From Heterostelium multicystogenum (taxonomy: Eukaryota; Evosea; Eumycetozoa; Acytosteliales; Acytosteliaceae), in assembly GCA_003667245.1 (NCBI GenBank), contig RCNN01000359.1:1-23318 (forward strand): a DNA stretch of 23,318 nucleotides, given 5' to 3'. The translations under genes were made by a program, and so were the position numbers. Within the stretch, counting starts at the first letter, position 1. Every line of letters starts with the position of its first letter. Shown here one piece after another: positions 12,190-22,194 of the stretch. The notes below the pieces were generated by a model. The model made no database searches, was not told where the DNA came from, and saw nothing but the letters and a program-made list of their open reading frames with translations.

Positions 12190-12271
12190 GAAATGGACTG
12201 GACACTATCCTTTTGCAGGATGGAAAACCAAACCTATCACAGAAGCTGATGTTGGATCCAATCTTACTTAA
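12190..12271 (+). other. Possible orphan terminal exon
   Basis: Directly after a TTTGTTAG acceptor-like site, an open frame reads KWTGHYPFAGWKTKPITEAD... and ends in TAA. It has A/T-biased third positions and a local rise in GC, as exons here do. No upstream exon could be found on the plus strand, and the antisense strand is also open for part of it. It may be the last exon of an unrecognised small gene, or a gene fragment. Confidence 0.25.
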
Positions 12272-12428
12272 ATATATATAAGGTAGAAGTTATTTTTATT
12301 TTGTAATTGGTTTGCTTTGCTTTGTTTTTAGTTTGTTTTAAATAAATGATTGGGTTTGGTGGTTCTGTTGAGAAACTCCTTAAGAATATTACTCTATTCT
12401 CTCATACTTATACGAGAATTTTGAGTAT

Positions 12429-12456
12429 TACTTTTTGATTGTCACTATCAAAAGTA
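12429..12456. repeat. Short inverted repeat (hairpin)
   Basis: TACTTTTTGAT and ATCAAAAGTA flank a 7-nt loop, giving a 10-bp stem with one bulged T. It is not inside a supported gene. Function unknown; it could be a chance AT-rich palindrome. Confidence 0.4.
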
Positions 12457-12611
12457 GAGCTTAAGATATGAAAATCTGGAAATAAATTACAATTAGTTAA
12501 TGTTGGTGGTTTGGGTTTTGGGGAATGTAAAACAATGTGGTTGATTTGGAAATCATCATGATTTTTCAATCAGTCGACATTGTTAGTAGTCTTTTGGAAT
12601 AAAACAATAAA

Positions 12612-13017
12612 CTACACACCAACTGGTAACACAACTCTGGGATTACTGAGTTTTTCACACATCTCTTCAGAGCTGTATCTCTGTCTAACCACCACTTTGT
12701 TAAGATACTCTTAAAACTATGTCCGTTGTTATTGTTGTTGTTGATTACATTCAAACTCATCAGATGATATTGTTTTGGACAACCAAGTTAAGTAAGAATA
12801 ATAATAGGATGTTAATTTGTGTTTTGTTTAGATATAGGAGGAGTAAACCAGGATGTGACTAGATATGATCCAGTATAACCAATATTCAAACAAACACACA
12901 CATCAAATTTTGACAACAAAACAGATGTATTTATTTGTATGATTATGTTTGTAGTCATCAATCAATAAAATCACTCACCATTAGACTGTCAACACAATCG
13001 ACGCAAGTAACTGCCAT
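12612..13017 (-). CDS. Candidate small two-exon protein (about 44 residues)
   Basis: Exon 1 (13017-12979) reads MAVTCVDCVDSLM in a good CAAATGG start context and stops at a strong GTGAGT donor. About 270 nt downstream an open stretch (12707-12612) reads YLNKVVVRQRYSSEEMCEKL and ends VVLPVGV plus TAG, with coding-like composition. The acceptor joining them is uncertain: AAGAG before TAT is the best fit, while another frame through the same exon is also open. The Cys pairs C5 and C8 with a later Cys could suggest metal or disulfide binding, but I recognise no family. Confidence 0.3.
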
Positions 13018-14567
13018 TTGAGATAACCTATTTTATAAAGAATTAGAGGTGAATGTATTGATAGATCAGTATTGTTTGCCAATTGTGTATATTGTTTAAA
13101 CGGTGGGGTGTGTGAGTGTTTTATTATAGTGTGGTGGTGTGATGATTTGAGATTGTTTGAAAGTGGGGTTTGTGATCAATATGGGTTGATTATGTGTAAG
13201 CAGTAGAGTCATAGATGCAAGAAAGAGTCATATCAAAACAATCTATTCATCAGTAAATCATACATGATTTATTTTAAATAAATTGGATTTTAATTGTTGA
13301 CAATCAAATTTGTCGCTTGGGGGATGTAGAAACCTTTCTGGATTGGTGTTTGATGATCATCACAACCAATAAACACTCCTGAATAAATTAAGATGTATTG
13401 TCGATAATAACTATAGTATATATTTGGTAAACTCTGAATTTGTCAAACGTGTTTGGCATCTGTTAATGTTCATCTAAAAATAACATCATTCCATCTACCA
13501 TACTAACTTGTTATCACTATATCTTAATTTCATCTATTACTTTGATATTTTGATCTAATGTGAAAGAAGAAGAAGAGGAGTGATCAAATCAGCTTGTATA
13601 TTTTAGGTGGTGAATGAAATTTAGTAGCTTTATTGGTGGGTGGGTTAGTCTGTGAGATTATCTATCTATCTACTAGTAAGTTAGTACTAGAAGTATATTG
13701 ATATTTGAACAGATAGAGATTACATTTACTTAACAATATCAATTGTAGCATCGTATCACAACATCGCATAGAATAACAAATTGCACTATTCTATCTGTGC
13801 CTCTACACTCTACCATCAACTGAGTTTCTGATATTCTCCTATTCTTTTCCTTCCCTTTGGATGTTTGTTTAACTACAACTTAGATGTATGACATCTCTAG
13901 TTTATTTTAACATAATAATATAAATCTTATTTTATTATCAATATTAAATTAAACTTTTTTATTCCATCCTTGTCTTTATCTATCTCTATATCTCAATATA
14001 ATCATGGTTGTGTTGTGATTAGGTTATTGTACTTTCAAATATTGTTTTTCTTATTCTCTGTGCAATCAAATAATAAAATATAAACATAAGGAGTTATCAT
14101 AATATTAATATTGGTAAATCTATTTTGTTTATAATTTTATTAAATGATATGATTAGATATGATTGGAATCATATATCACAATCATCAAGATCAGCTTTAA
14201 AGCTAACAGTATTAATGAAAAACAATTGAGTTATTTTCATCTCCAAATTTATTAATTCAATCTAATACTAAATCGTTATTAATTTTTGATCACATATTAA
14301 TATGAAACGTAGAAAACGTTGAAGCTGATACTTTTTATAGTAAACTAAAAGGTCTCGGATCAATTAATAATAATTAATGATGGTATGTCCATTTGTAGTC
14401 CATTACGCTGCTTCAGATGAATCTGGCCCAATATTAAAAGTTAGGTTTAAAGTGAACAATCTACATTAAAATAAAAGATCTTCATCCTTCTTTTGAAATC
14501 TGGAAGCATTAATTTTGAGTTCGAGATTGCAACAACATTTATTAATTGAATCATTGAACTATTAATA
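13018..14567. other. Long AT-rich intergenic region
   Basis: No coding or RNA gene could be supported in 1.5 kb. It contains pyrimidine-rich TCTATCT stretches and a 12-nt palindrome AGCTTTAAAGCT (near 14193). It lies between the small candidate gene and the 3' end of the acidic nuclear protein. Confidence 0.5.
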
Positions 14568-16412
14568 TTAAGAAGCAGAGTTTTGGGGTACCATTGGTCG
14601 TAGTGGGAGAAGTTTGCGGGGCGCCAGTTTAAAGACTGGTGTAGCAACAGTAGTAATGGTTGTCGTTGAGGTTGTAGAAGTACCGGTATTTGGCAAAACA
14701 TTATTATTCTTCTGGTTGTTATTATTATTTATCTAGATTAATGTAAATTATTAAAATATTAGTTAAACTTAAATTTATAACTTATACTTCATTGTTTTGT
14801 ATTCGTAATAAATTGAGATTATTTTGTTGTTGTTGTTGTTGTTGTTGTTGTATTTTCAAGTTGGAAATTGATTTGGTCCATTGATATTTAAATATTATTA
14901 TTATTATTGTTGTTCCAGCTGTATCTGTCCTGAATTTATGTGACTTTATAAACAGGTCAAAAGTAGCTGCGATAGTGTAGCTATCAAGTCTACCTAGTTT
15001 GAACATCAGAATTCAAAAGCATTGCATTGCAATACAATTCAAATTCCAACGTCCACCAGACCTGACTTTTCAAGACGACACTACCATTTTGTTTTAGGGT
15101 AGGAACAGAAGTGACAATAAACCGAAAAAAGAATTGCACCCAGAAATAACCCAATGTTTTATCAATGCACCAAATGAACGCCCAACTTTGCGCAACAATC
15201 ATACAAGCTACATAACACAAGATAATGATAATGATTTATAATGTTGTTAATGATACATGCCTTATTTACAATTTCATTGGAGTCGACGACTTCATCTGCT
15301 CTACTTGTGGCTGTTGATTCTAGAATACAATTGAGTTAGCAAGACAATTACTACAAAGTGTGGTCCCAAGATTACTGTTAGAGTAAGCTTGGATGTTTAT
15401 GTGATAATATATACCATTATCCTGTTTGAGTGGAACCCATATTCCGTTTTCTATCGACGCAATGATGCTGTTGGTTGTTGAAAGCTTACCAAGTCTCTCG
15501 GCGGTGTAGATAGCATCTACCAATGACAACCGGGTGACAAATCCTTTGCCCAACCATCAAAGACATCCAGTAGTTTCTTTAAATTCTCCTATAATAATAT
15601 CAAATGGTAAGTTTATAATATAAATACAATATAATGTATGCTAGAAAGTTACTTTTGTTGATTTGGTTGAAGATAGATTGGCTGCTTTCCATTGTGTATA
15701 GAGTTTTAGATAGACCATAGTCATAACGTAGATCGTTGTCATTGAATGTTTTCTTTCTTCTAGTGGATGACTTTAAATTTAAAACTTTTGACTTTGCCTT
15801 TCTCTTTGGAAGCTCCTCTTCAGCCTCACTTGTATCTCCTCCATCCTTAGCTATATCGCTCTTGTTACTAGTCTGAGATGCTCCTTTATCTAATTTTTTA
15901 CTGTCTACTTTATCTTTATTGTCAAATTTTCTTTTTTTACTAACACCACTATTATTGCTACTGTCTGACCTACTATCATTTTTCTTGGCTTTTTTATCAT
16001 TTTCCTTTTGATCTCTATCACTTTGATCTTCATCATCATCATACTCTTCTTCTACTTCTACTTCTTGTTCCTCTTCTACTTCATCTTCTACTTCTTGTTC
16101 ATCTTCTTCAACTATTTCATCGTCATCGCTGGAGTCAACTGTTTTAGTCTCTTTTTCTTTACTACTTCATTTTACTTTTTCAGTCTGACTATCATCTTGC
16201 TTATGATCATCTTCACTATCGGAATGATTTTGAATTATCTTTTTATTAAATCTCTTTAAACGACTTGTATGACTAATAGTCTCACTGTCACTTTGTTGCT
16301 TGGTGGCATTATCGTTGTTCAGTTCAAAATCTAAACTGTCATCATTGTCTATATTGTTACTTCTAATATTAGATTTCTTTATATAGTTTAATTCTTCATC
16401 ACTGTCACTCAT
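14568..16412 (-). CDS. Acidic nuclear protein with possible TFIIS-N-like domain and poly-Q tail
   Basis: Starts MSDSDEELNYIKK. About 250 residues of Asp/Glu/Ser/Lys-rich, disordered sequence contain KKRK and PKRKAK nuclear-localisation-type motifs. Introns at 15652-15589, 15414-15320 and probably 15260-15208 (a GC-AG pair) separate exons encoding a helical domain: LKKLLDVF, then VTRLSLVDAIYTAERLGKL, then RKVGRSFGALIKHWV. The spacing resembles the TFIIS N-terminal/LEDGF helical bundle found in transcription elongation proteins; that is inference. The C-terminal exons carry nine Gln (CAA repeat), Asn tracts, a Thr-rich stretch and end RPMVPQNSAS. The last intron is 14787-14733. An in-frame TGA sits at 16167-16169 and another at 15199-15201. 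One-base frame changes are needed near 15690 and 15550, with more around 15130-14900. The exact exon 4-5 structure is uncertain. Confidence 0.5.
14824..14850. repeat. (CAA)9 trinucleotide repeat
   Basis: Nine CAA units on the minus strand encode poly-Gln in the acidic nuclear protein. A neighbouring ATT/GTT run (about 14897-14915) encodes Ile or Asn depending on frame. These are length-variable sites. Confidence 0.9.
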
Positions 16413-16537
16413 CTCTTAATTCTTTACTTCTTCTTCTTCTTATTAATACACAATAACTATGTTTGGTCAAATATCTTGCAGACTTTAAATGGAATTATTA
16501 TTTACAAAATTTAAATTCAAATTTTGGCGCAAACCCT

Positions 16538-16669
16538 TCAAATTTTGTTAGTGTACCGAACTTTTTTGGGAACCAAGTAATCACCTAGCAATTCATCGAT
16601 GAAACGATAATACAATATTGATGGCAAAGACATCTTTCCGTTTGCTCTTATTGTTGCTGAGAGCTAATT
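16538..16669 (-). pseudogene. Truncated duplicate of the LRR gene 5' end
   Basis: The minus strand reads MSLPSILYYRFIDELLGDYL then VPKK, followed by unrelated residues and a stop at 16538. The region 16559-16669 aligns with 18264-18387, the 5' leader and first codons of the intact neighbour, with only a few substitutions and one short deletion in the leader. Similarity ends abruptly after VPKK. It lies between the end of the LRR gene and the acidic nuclear protein, so it is a partial tandem copy. It could still supply a promoter. Confidence 0.75.
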
Positions 16670-16818
16670 GCTAAAAGACAAGTAATCAAATATGTATTTA
16701 TCACCAATTTTATAAATCTAAATCTTGCATATGATGCAAGTAAAAGTATGGAATGGATTTTTATTTTACTATCTCCAGAGGATATGACCATGTAATGGGG
16801 TTAATTTAGATTATATTG

Positions 16819-18339
16819 CTATAGCAATTCATCATCTACCACAGTAATATCTCCAAAAAAGTAGAAGTGCTTTGGTCTCAAGTAGATTCGACTTCGATGA
16901 TGTGATTTCTTTCGAAGACATGCTTTTAGATTTGTTTCTAGTCCTTTGAGAATCGATGAAAGAAAAGTAATCGATCATAGGTGTTATGGTGGGATATCAA
17001 AACTTTGGATAATGTTTGATTGCGGCTGATATTCGAAATAAACTGTTCATTGGGGTTTAGCCGTTGATTCCATAAATTAAATGAACATACGTCCAGCTTT
17101 TTCAATGGATTTGTTATGTATTAGTGCCTCAGATATGTTCAGGAAGGCTTTGTAATTACGATGTTAAATCTAGCAATGTAAGATGTCTGATTGTTTTGTT
17201 CAAATTTTGTGATATCATTGAATAAAATGAGTCGTGGAGAATACAACTTGATATTGCCAATCTTGTCAAGGTATTGTTGGCTGAGAGTGCTTGCGAAAAA
17301 GTAATTGACACTGAATTTAAGACTGTCTCATCATTAACCATATGTGTTGAACAGGTGTTATATTGCTTCAACTTCTTGAGTGTCTTGTTTCTTAAGAGTA
17401 TTTCACAAAATTCAATCCATGAATCCAGATTGTTGGCTGACAATAGTTCTGGTTCTTCGATTACATTACAGATGCAATCATCTTCACCTTCATCTTCAAT
17501 CGTAAATTCATTCTTGTCAAATAATCCAAGCATCATTTCGTGATTCAAATGATTCAAATGTAGTCATTTAGATATAGCTTCATATCTTTGATATTGATGC
17601 CATCAACCAGGGAGATATTAATAGATTTAAGTGATTGAATTTGGAAGAGATTGGTAGATGAGGGGTACGATAATTCATCTTTTAAGTAAAGAGAGTTTAC
17701 TCTCCACTTATCGATAAAGAGATATTTCATTTTTCACTCCATTTTGCTCCGTTTATATCACAGGTTATGAGCTCAACTGATTCAAGAACTGATTGATCAA
17801 TCTCTTTGATTGATGCTAATTTGGTGTACTCTGAGTTTGTGAATAATGAATTGTCAAGATAAAGATAGATCTTTACTCCTTTCATATGATTAACAATAGC
17901 ATAAAGTAGATGATGATCGGTTGTCGCAATATGTAGTGTCTTTAAGTTGTTATTGCCATTGAATTTTGAAATGAACTCAAATATGTGTTCCGATTGTGTA
18001 CGAAGCAAATTGATGTATAGATCTGTGATGTTGTTGTATTGGAACAGAGAATGTGGTTTAAGAGTGCTCCTTTGACATAGTCGATACTATGTGCAATCAA
18101 TAGTTTGTGTGTACTATCATATACAGTCATCATAAAAATGTGTGCAATGATGCTTTGAGATATATCTAAACCAATCCTTGCCATACCAATGTATAATTTA
18201 TAATTTGAGTGTATAGTTTGATGCTCCTAAAGTACAGGTCTTTGCCATTTATAATGTGTAAATCAACTTTTTTTGGAACCAAGTAATCACCTAGCAAAAC
18301 ATCGATGAAACGATAGTACAATATTGATGGCAAAGACAT
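16819..18339 (-). CDS. Dictyostelid LRR/F-box-like protein
   Basis: Starts MSLPSILYYRFIDVLLGDYL, a short hydrophobic N-terminal motif of the kind seen in large dictyostelid families of LRR proteins with an F-box-like start. The rest, about 500 residues, is made of irregular leucine-rich units such as NNNLKTLHIATTDHH, ANNTLTRLAISSCILHDSF and RNQTLSKVLISHHN. It ends with a helical, basic segment and FFGDITVVDDELL. Known: such proteins are lineage-expanded and mostly uncharacterised; a substrate-receptor role for ubiquitin ligases is only a guess. No introns are obvious. Around seven frame changes occur (for example near 18180, 18070, 17730, 17555, 17155, 17090 and 16960), each joining coherent sequence. 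Either a decaying family member or consensus error; the truncated duplicate downstream shows local instability. Confidence 0.6.
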
Positions 18340-18387
18340 CTTTCCTTCAACAATAACACTTTCTATTGTTGCTGCTGAGAGCTAATT
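18264..18387. repeat. Direct repeat, intact copy
   Basis: The 5' leader and first about 20 codons of the LRR gene are repeated in the same orientation at 16559-16669. The stretch from CCAAGTAATCACCTAGC to GATGGCAAAGACATCTTTCC is nearly identical in both. The leader between the ATG and GAGCTAATT differs by a short indel. Confidence 0.8.
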
Positions 18388-18524
18388 AATTAAATATTGT
18401 ATTGTACAACTATCTTTCAAACTAGTTAAGTTTTAGATTTTAGAGAATGATTTTAAATTCATAAAACTTGGAAAAAAACACTAATTATTTTATTAGATAA
18501 TTTTAGATCTTTTCTTTTTATAAA

Positions 18525-19105
18525 TAATGGCTCCCATGAAAATCAATGCATGATGAAGACAGATCAACTGTAGTTTACCAAGTAGACGATTGGGTATGTA
18601 TTAAGATCAAGATTCGATACCAATAAAACAGATACAGATGTATCTGACGACATTAAGAAACTTGAATTAGGAAAAGAGAGAAATTCATTCGACGATTGGG
18701 TACCGCACTTTGGTCTCAGGGATACATTAATCGCTAAGAGAATACCAAAGTAATCGCAATAGTTTTATATAATAATGGTTCCAGTACAGTTGTAAATCCA
18801 AAAAATGTTGGAAATTTACATATTGAATTCAATGAAGCTTTTACAACTAAGATCATTTACAGAAAATAAATTTCTAACATCTTTGTCATTATTGTCTGTA
18901 AATGATCTTTGTTGTATAAGAAGATATAATTACACCATGAAGAATCCAACTTTTAGATCAGACTAAATAATGGAATATGATGAAGAGCAGAATCTGCCTA
19001 TTTAGATCAAAATGTTGGGATGAATCATGATGGCGCCACCTCTTGAAGACACATACTGAAGCTATGTTAGATGACGAAGGATTGGAAAATGTAAAGTATT
19101 AAAAG
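18525..19105 (+). pseudogene. Decayed coding remnant, family not recognised
   Basis: Several short open stretches are protein-like but sit in different frames. 18601-18753 reads LRSRFDTNKTDTDVSDDIKK and later FDDWVPHFGLRDTLIAKR. 18750-18869 reads IAIVLYNNGSSTVVNPKNVG and later IEFNEAFTTKIIYRK. Pieces near 18995-19100 include LDQNVGMNHDGAT and TEAMLDDEGLEN. No start, introns or family motif could be established. It probably represents an old gene fragment between the LRR and Stealth genes. Confidence 0.35.
18843..18915. repeat. Inverted repeat, 21-nt arms and 31-nt loop
   Basis: The left arm 18843-18863 and right arm 18895-18915 are reverse complements at 20 of 21 positions (core AAGATCATTTACAGA / TCTGTAAATGATCTT). 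A transcript would fold into a single long stem of about 73 nt. It overlaps the end of a decayed open frame, so protein constraint does not explain it. Confidence 0.85.
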
Positions 19106-19190
19106 TTTACATCATTACATTCGTTATCCCTCAACTTAGACTCATGAAGAAGAAATTTGTAAACTAAACGAATTGTATTGCAGCTGTAAT

Positions 19191-20756
19191 TTATTCAACA
19201 CCTTCTAATTCCCAAGAAGGTTTTTCTGGAAATAGAGTTTCAAAAGTATTTTTCAATAGTTCCAAAGCCTCGGGATTGGGAGTTGGTCCAAACTCGTCAT
19301 TGAGACATACTGTGTTTGGTTTTTCATTAAGAATCCTTTTCATTGCTTTCTTAACTTTTTTCAACGTCATCAACCAGTGCAAAGTAATAATCATTTCTCT
19401 TTGCTTGTGCAGTATTATAATATCGTTGCGCCAAATTGGGAGTAAATGAAGCCTTGATTGACATTATTTCCGGTTCTAAATGGTTCGTTGGAGGTCGCCT
19501 CAAACTCCTTGGGGAAAGTCTTTCTATTAATTTAAGTAGCCGCTTATTATAGAATATAATTGTATGGCTATGGTAGGGTCGGGTGGCATTGCCCATAGTC
19601 TATCCAACATGAGATTGGTATTGTGTATTGATAAATGCCATGAACTAGTTCTAATCATAGATTTATCCTCTTGCGGTGCATTCCAAGATGTAAAGTATAA
19701 AACTTGACCTTTTTCCTTATTCCAAACTGTTTTCCATTGGTACTAAGTATTTTTAAAATCAGTATCATTGGACTACCTTTTCTCATATTCTACTTACAAT
19801 AGGATCCAACAAAAGTATCATCATTAAAATATAAAAAACAATCGGAAACATAATCTGGAAGATTGTAAAAGTTCATTTCGATACCATTGGAATTGAAAGT
19901 CGGAATATGTGAAGTATTCTTGAAGAAATCCTTATGAAAAATTAAATCTAATTTCGTTGCTTGACTGATTAAACCAAACTGGATATTGATTGTCTGTGAC
20001 CACAAATACTCTTTCGAATCCATGGTACATGCTTCTTGATACTCCTCAAAGAATATTTCAATCCCATCAGATCTCTAACTCTGTTGGAAGCCAGAGGTTT
20101 AATATTTTTCCTAAATGATTATGAACATTAGAAATTCTCAATCCTTAAAATTTATTCTTATTATTATTTCCATTCTTACTCTGCTTCTCTTCTTTTCTTC
20201 CTTCAAAATTTTATAGGATCGGATCCATTTACCCATGTATAAACTATATCAATGAATTCGCATTGAAGTGTGTGTTTTAAGTGTTGGTGGTGTTTATCAT
20301 ATACATCTATGATGTCTTTCGTAAAATTGTCCAGGTTTAAGTTTGATTTCTCCAGGTTCTTTTTCTCCTACTTGATTAGTATCTGTTATATTATGTTTTT
20401 CAACTGATATCTTTGGTTTTGTTGAATTTGTTGATGAAGATATATTTGTTTGTTGTACAGGTTTGCTATTATCTTCTAGTGAAATATGAGATGGTTTATT
20501 TATTGAATCATTGCTCACAACAATTAAATTAGGATGACTAGATTGTTGTAAAAACTTCTGTCTATGCTTATGATTTATGTGTATTTTCTACTAACTGATC
20601 CTGTAAATCTTTACTTTCATTCGTAGTAGAAATAAATAAATATATACAAATAATGGAAACTACTGATAAAACTGATATACACCAAAGTATTCTTAAAGAA
20701 AATGGTGTATATACACCTAATAATCTCCTCATTACTCTAGTTCTTAACCTTTCCAA
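19191..20756 (-). CDS. Stealth-family GlcNAc-1-phosphotransferase-like type II membrane protein
   Basis: The N-terminus is a short basic cytosolic tail (RTRVMRRLLG) and one membrane helix (about residues 22-43, ILWCISVLSVVSIICIYLFI), then a Ser/Thr/Asn-rich stem. All Stealth conserved regions are visible. CR1 is FIDIVYTWVNGSDP. CR2 is DLMGLKYSLRSIKKHVPW, VFVVTDNQYPVWF, HIPTFNSNGIE and LYFNDDTFVG. CR3 is around SWHLSIHNTNLMLDRLW and NKRLLKLIERLFP. CR4 is TVCLNDEFGPTPNPEALELL and FPEKPSWELEGVE. Known: Stealth proteins transfer sugar-1-phosphate; GNPTAB makes the lysosomal GlcNAc-1-P mark, and social amoebae carry GlcNAc-1-P on lysosomal enzymes. Introns are likely at 20179-20111 and about 19795-19747. 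Frame changes occur near 20575, 20335, 20215, 20015, 19960, 19540 and 19370. The motifs are uninterrupted, so the gene may be functional if these are sequence errors. Confidence 0.8.
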
Positions 20757-21229
20757 TATTTAATCTTTGTTTTAAACAAACAAAATATAATCAACTATAC
20801 TATTAACTGTTAAATTAATAAAGTTATTATTATATAAATAAGAATAATAAGGTAGATAATAAATAAAAGATAAACAAAGTTAGATAATAACAAATACTGA
20901 TTGATTAAAATTAGATAGTCATTATTAACAATGTACAAATCGAACTGTTATTAACATTAATGAAGCCAAACAATAATACAATTGTACTTTAGTTTTACAA
21001 GTAAATTAGATCAGCTGACCATATTATTAATATGTATATCTCACTCGTTTGATTAGAATATAGTGGGTGTACTAAATAACACATCTTTAATGATCAAAAA
21101 CATTAAAACAACCCACCCTAAAAAGGTTAAATACATTTATTTAGGAAAACCAATCATTAAATATATCTTTATTATAATTATATTTGAATTAAATTTTAAT
21201 GTATTTTTGATATTAAATTAAAATATATT

Positions 21230-21273
21230 GAATGAATGAATGAATGATTGATTGATTGATTAATTGATTGATT
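21230..21273. repeat. GAAT/GATT tetranucleotide repeat
   Basis: GAATGAATGAATGAATGATT runs into GATTGATTGATTAATTGATTGATT. It is a simple microsatellite in the intergenic region. Confidence 0.85.
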
Positions 21274-21684
21274 CGAATTTGTGATTGGAATGTATTGGTT
21301 ATTAGAATTGAGATTATTTAGATACAAATTATTTATATCATCATTATAGTATTAAGATTGTGAAAAAGTTGTTTGTGGCACTGGACTGTCTCTATACTTT
21401 ATTCGATCATCTCTATGCTTTGTTAACACACTTCAGTTATTTCCATATTTATATCATTTTGGTAATTTAATAATAATGATATCACCACTCGTCAGTTTAA
21501 ATGAAATAGAATGATGTCATTCATGCTAAAAATGGAATCGAATGCATGTACAATCTAACTTCTTTTAATTATTTGTAAACACAAGTCTTTGAATTACTCT
21601 ATTCAATTCTAAAGTTGATATCACATCATTCTTCATTGTGGGAATGTCCATCAACTAAGGAAATGATAATTTCTTTGACAACAA

Positions 21685-21690
21685 TATAAA
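21685..21690 (+). promoter_or_regulatory. TATA box candidate
   Basis: TATAAA in the context ACAATATAAATACC lies about 100 nt before the ATG at 21786. An A-rich leader (AATCAAAATCAAAAAACAAC) lies between, typical of dictyostelid core promoters. Confidence 0.45.
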
Positions 21691-21785
21691 TACCAAATTG
21701 GAATTCTTTATTCAATCATCAAATCATTATTAAAATATCTAAATCAAAATCAAAAAACAACTAAATTATTACAATATCTTAAAAA

Positions 21786-22032
21786 ATGCTTATTAGTAAG
21801 TATCCAAATCATTAGGTTGTCATTAATTGTAAAAGATAAATATTAATATTAATTTACTGTAAATTAACAGAAAATTTAAATTCCTTCATTCTTGTCATCT
21901 AACAAAATGATCATCAGCTCTCAGAGCACCAACAAAATATCTACTTCCTCTACCATCCAATCAAACTTCAGTGAGAGTAGCAATCATTTGGCTGGAAACT
22001 CATTCTCAAAACCATTCTGGAGTGTTTGGTAA
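21786..22032 (+). CDS. Candidate small Ser/Asn-rich protein gene
   Basis: Two readings are possible. A short first exon (ATG CTT ATT A, 21786-21795) ends at a strong GTAAGTAT donor and could splice to about 21920. Alternatively translation starts at 21907 in AACAAAATG and gives 41 residues, MIISSQSTNKISTSSTIQSN and on to NSFSKPFWSVW. Ser/Asn-rich small proteins with a tiny first exon are a known type of developmentally expressed multigene family in social amoebae; membership is inference. The CAG acceptor at 21919 does not join the two in the favoured frame by one base, so the exon structure is unresolved. Confidence 0.4.
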
Positions 22033-22194
22033 AATTTTAGAAATATCTTTTAAACATATATAATATTTAGAATCACATGTATTCACACAAGTGTCAATTG
22101 ATACTTAGTAGCCTGTAAAAAAGTACATATATTTAAATAAAAAAAAAGCAAATATCATTGATTAAATAATAATATTTAATGATGTAGTTGATCG

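Larger units (their letters stand above)
20757..21785. other. AT-rich intergenic region between two divergently transcribed units
   Basis: No coding segment could be supported. The left part should contain the Stealth gene promoter and the right part the promoter of the small plus-strand gene. It includes a tetranucleotide repeat near 21230-21273. Confidence 0.5.

Noticed and set aside
16008..16259. Plus-strand hydrophobic Phe/Ile-rich frame
   Set aside because: It is the antisense of a Glu/Asp/Lys-rich coding stretch, which automatically gives T-rich hydrophobic codons.
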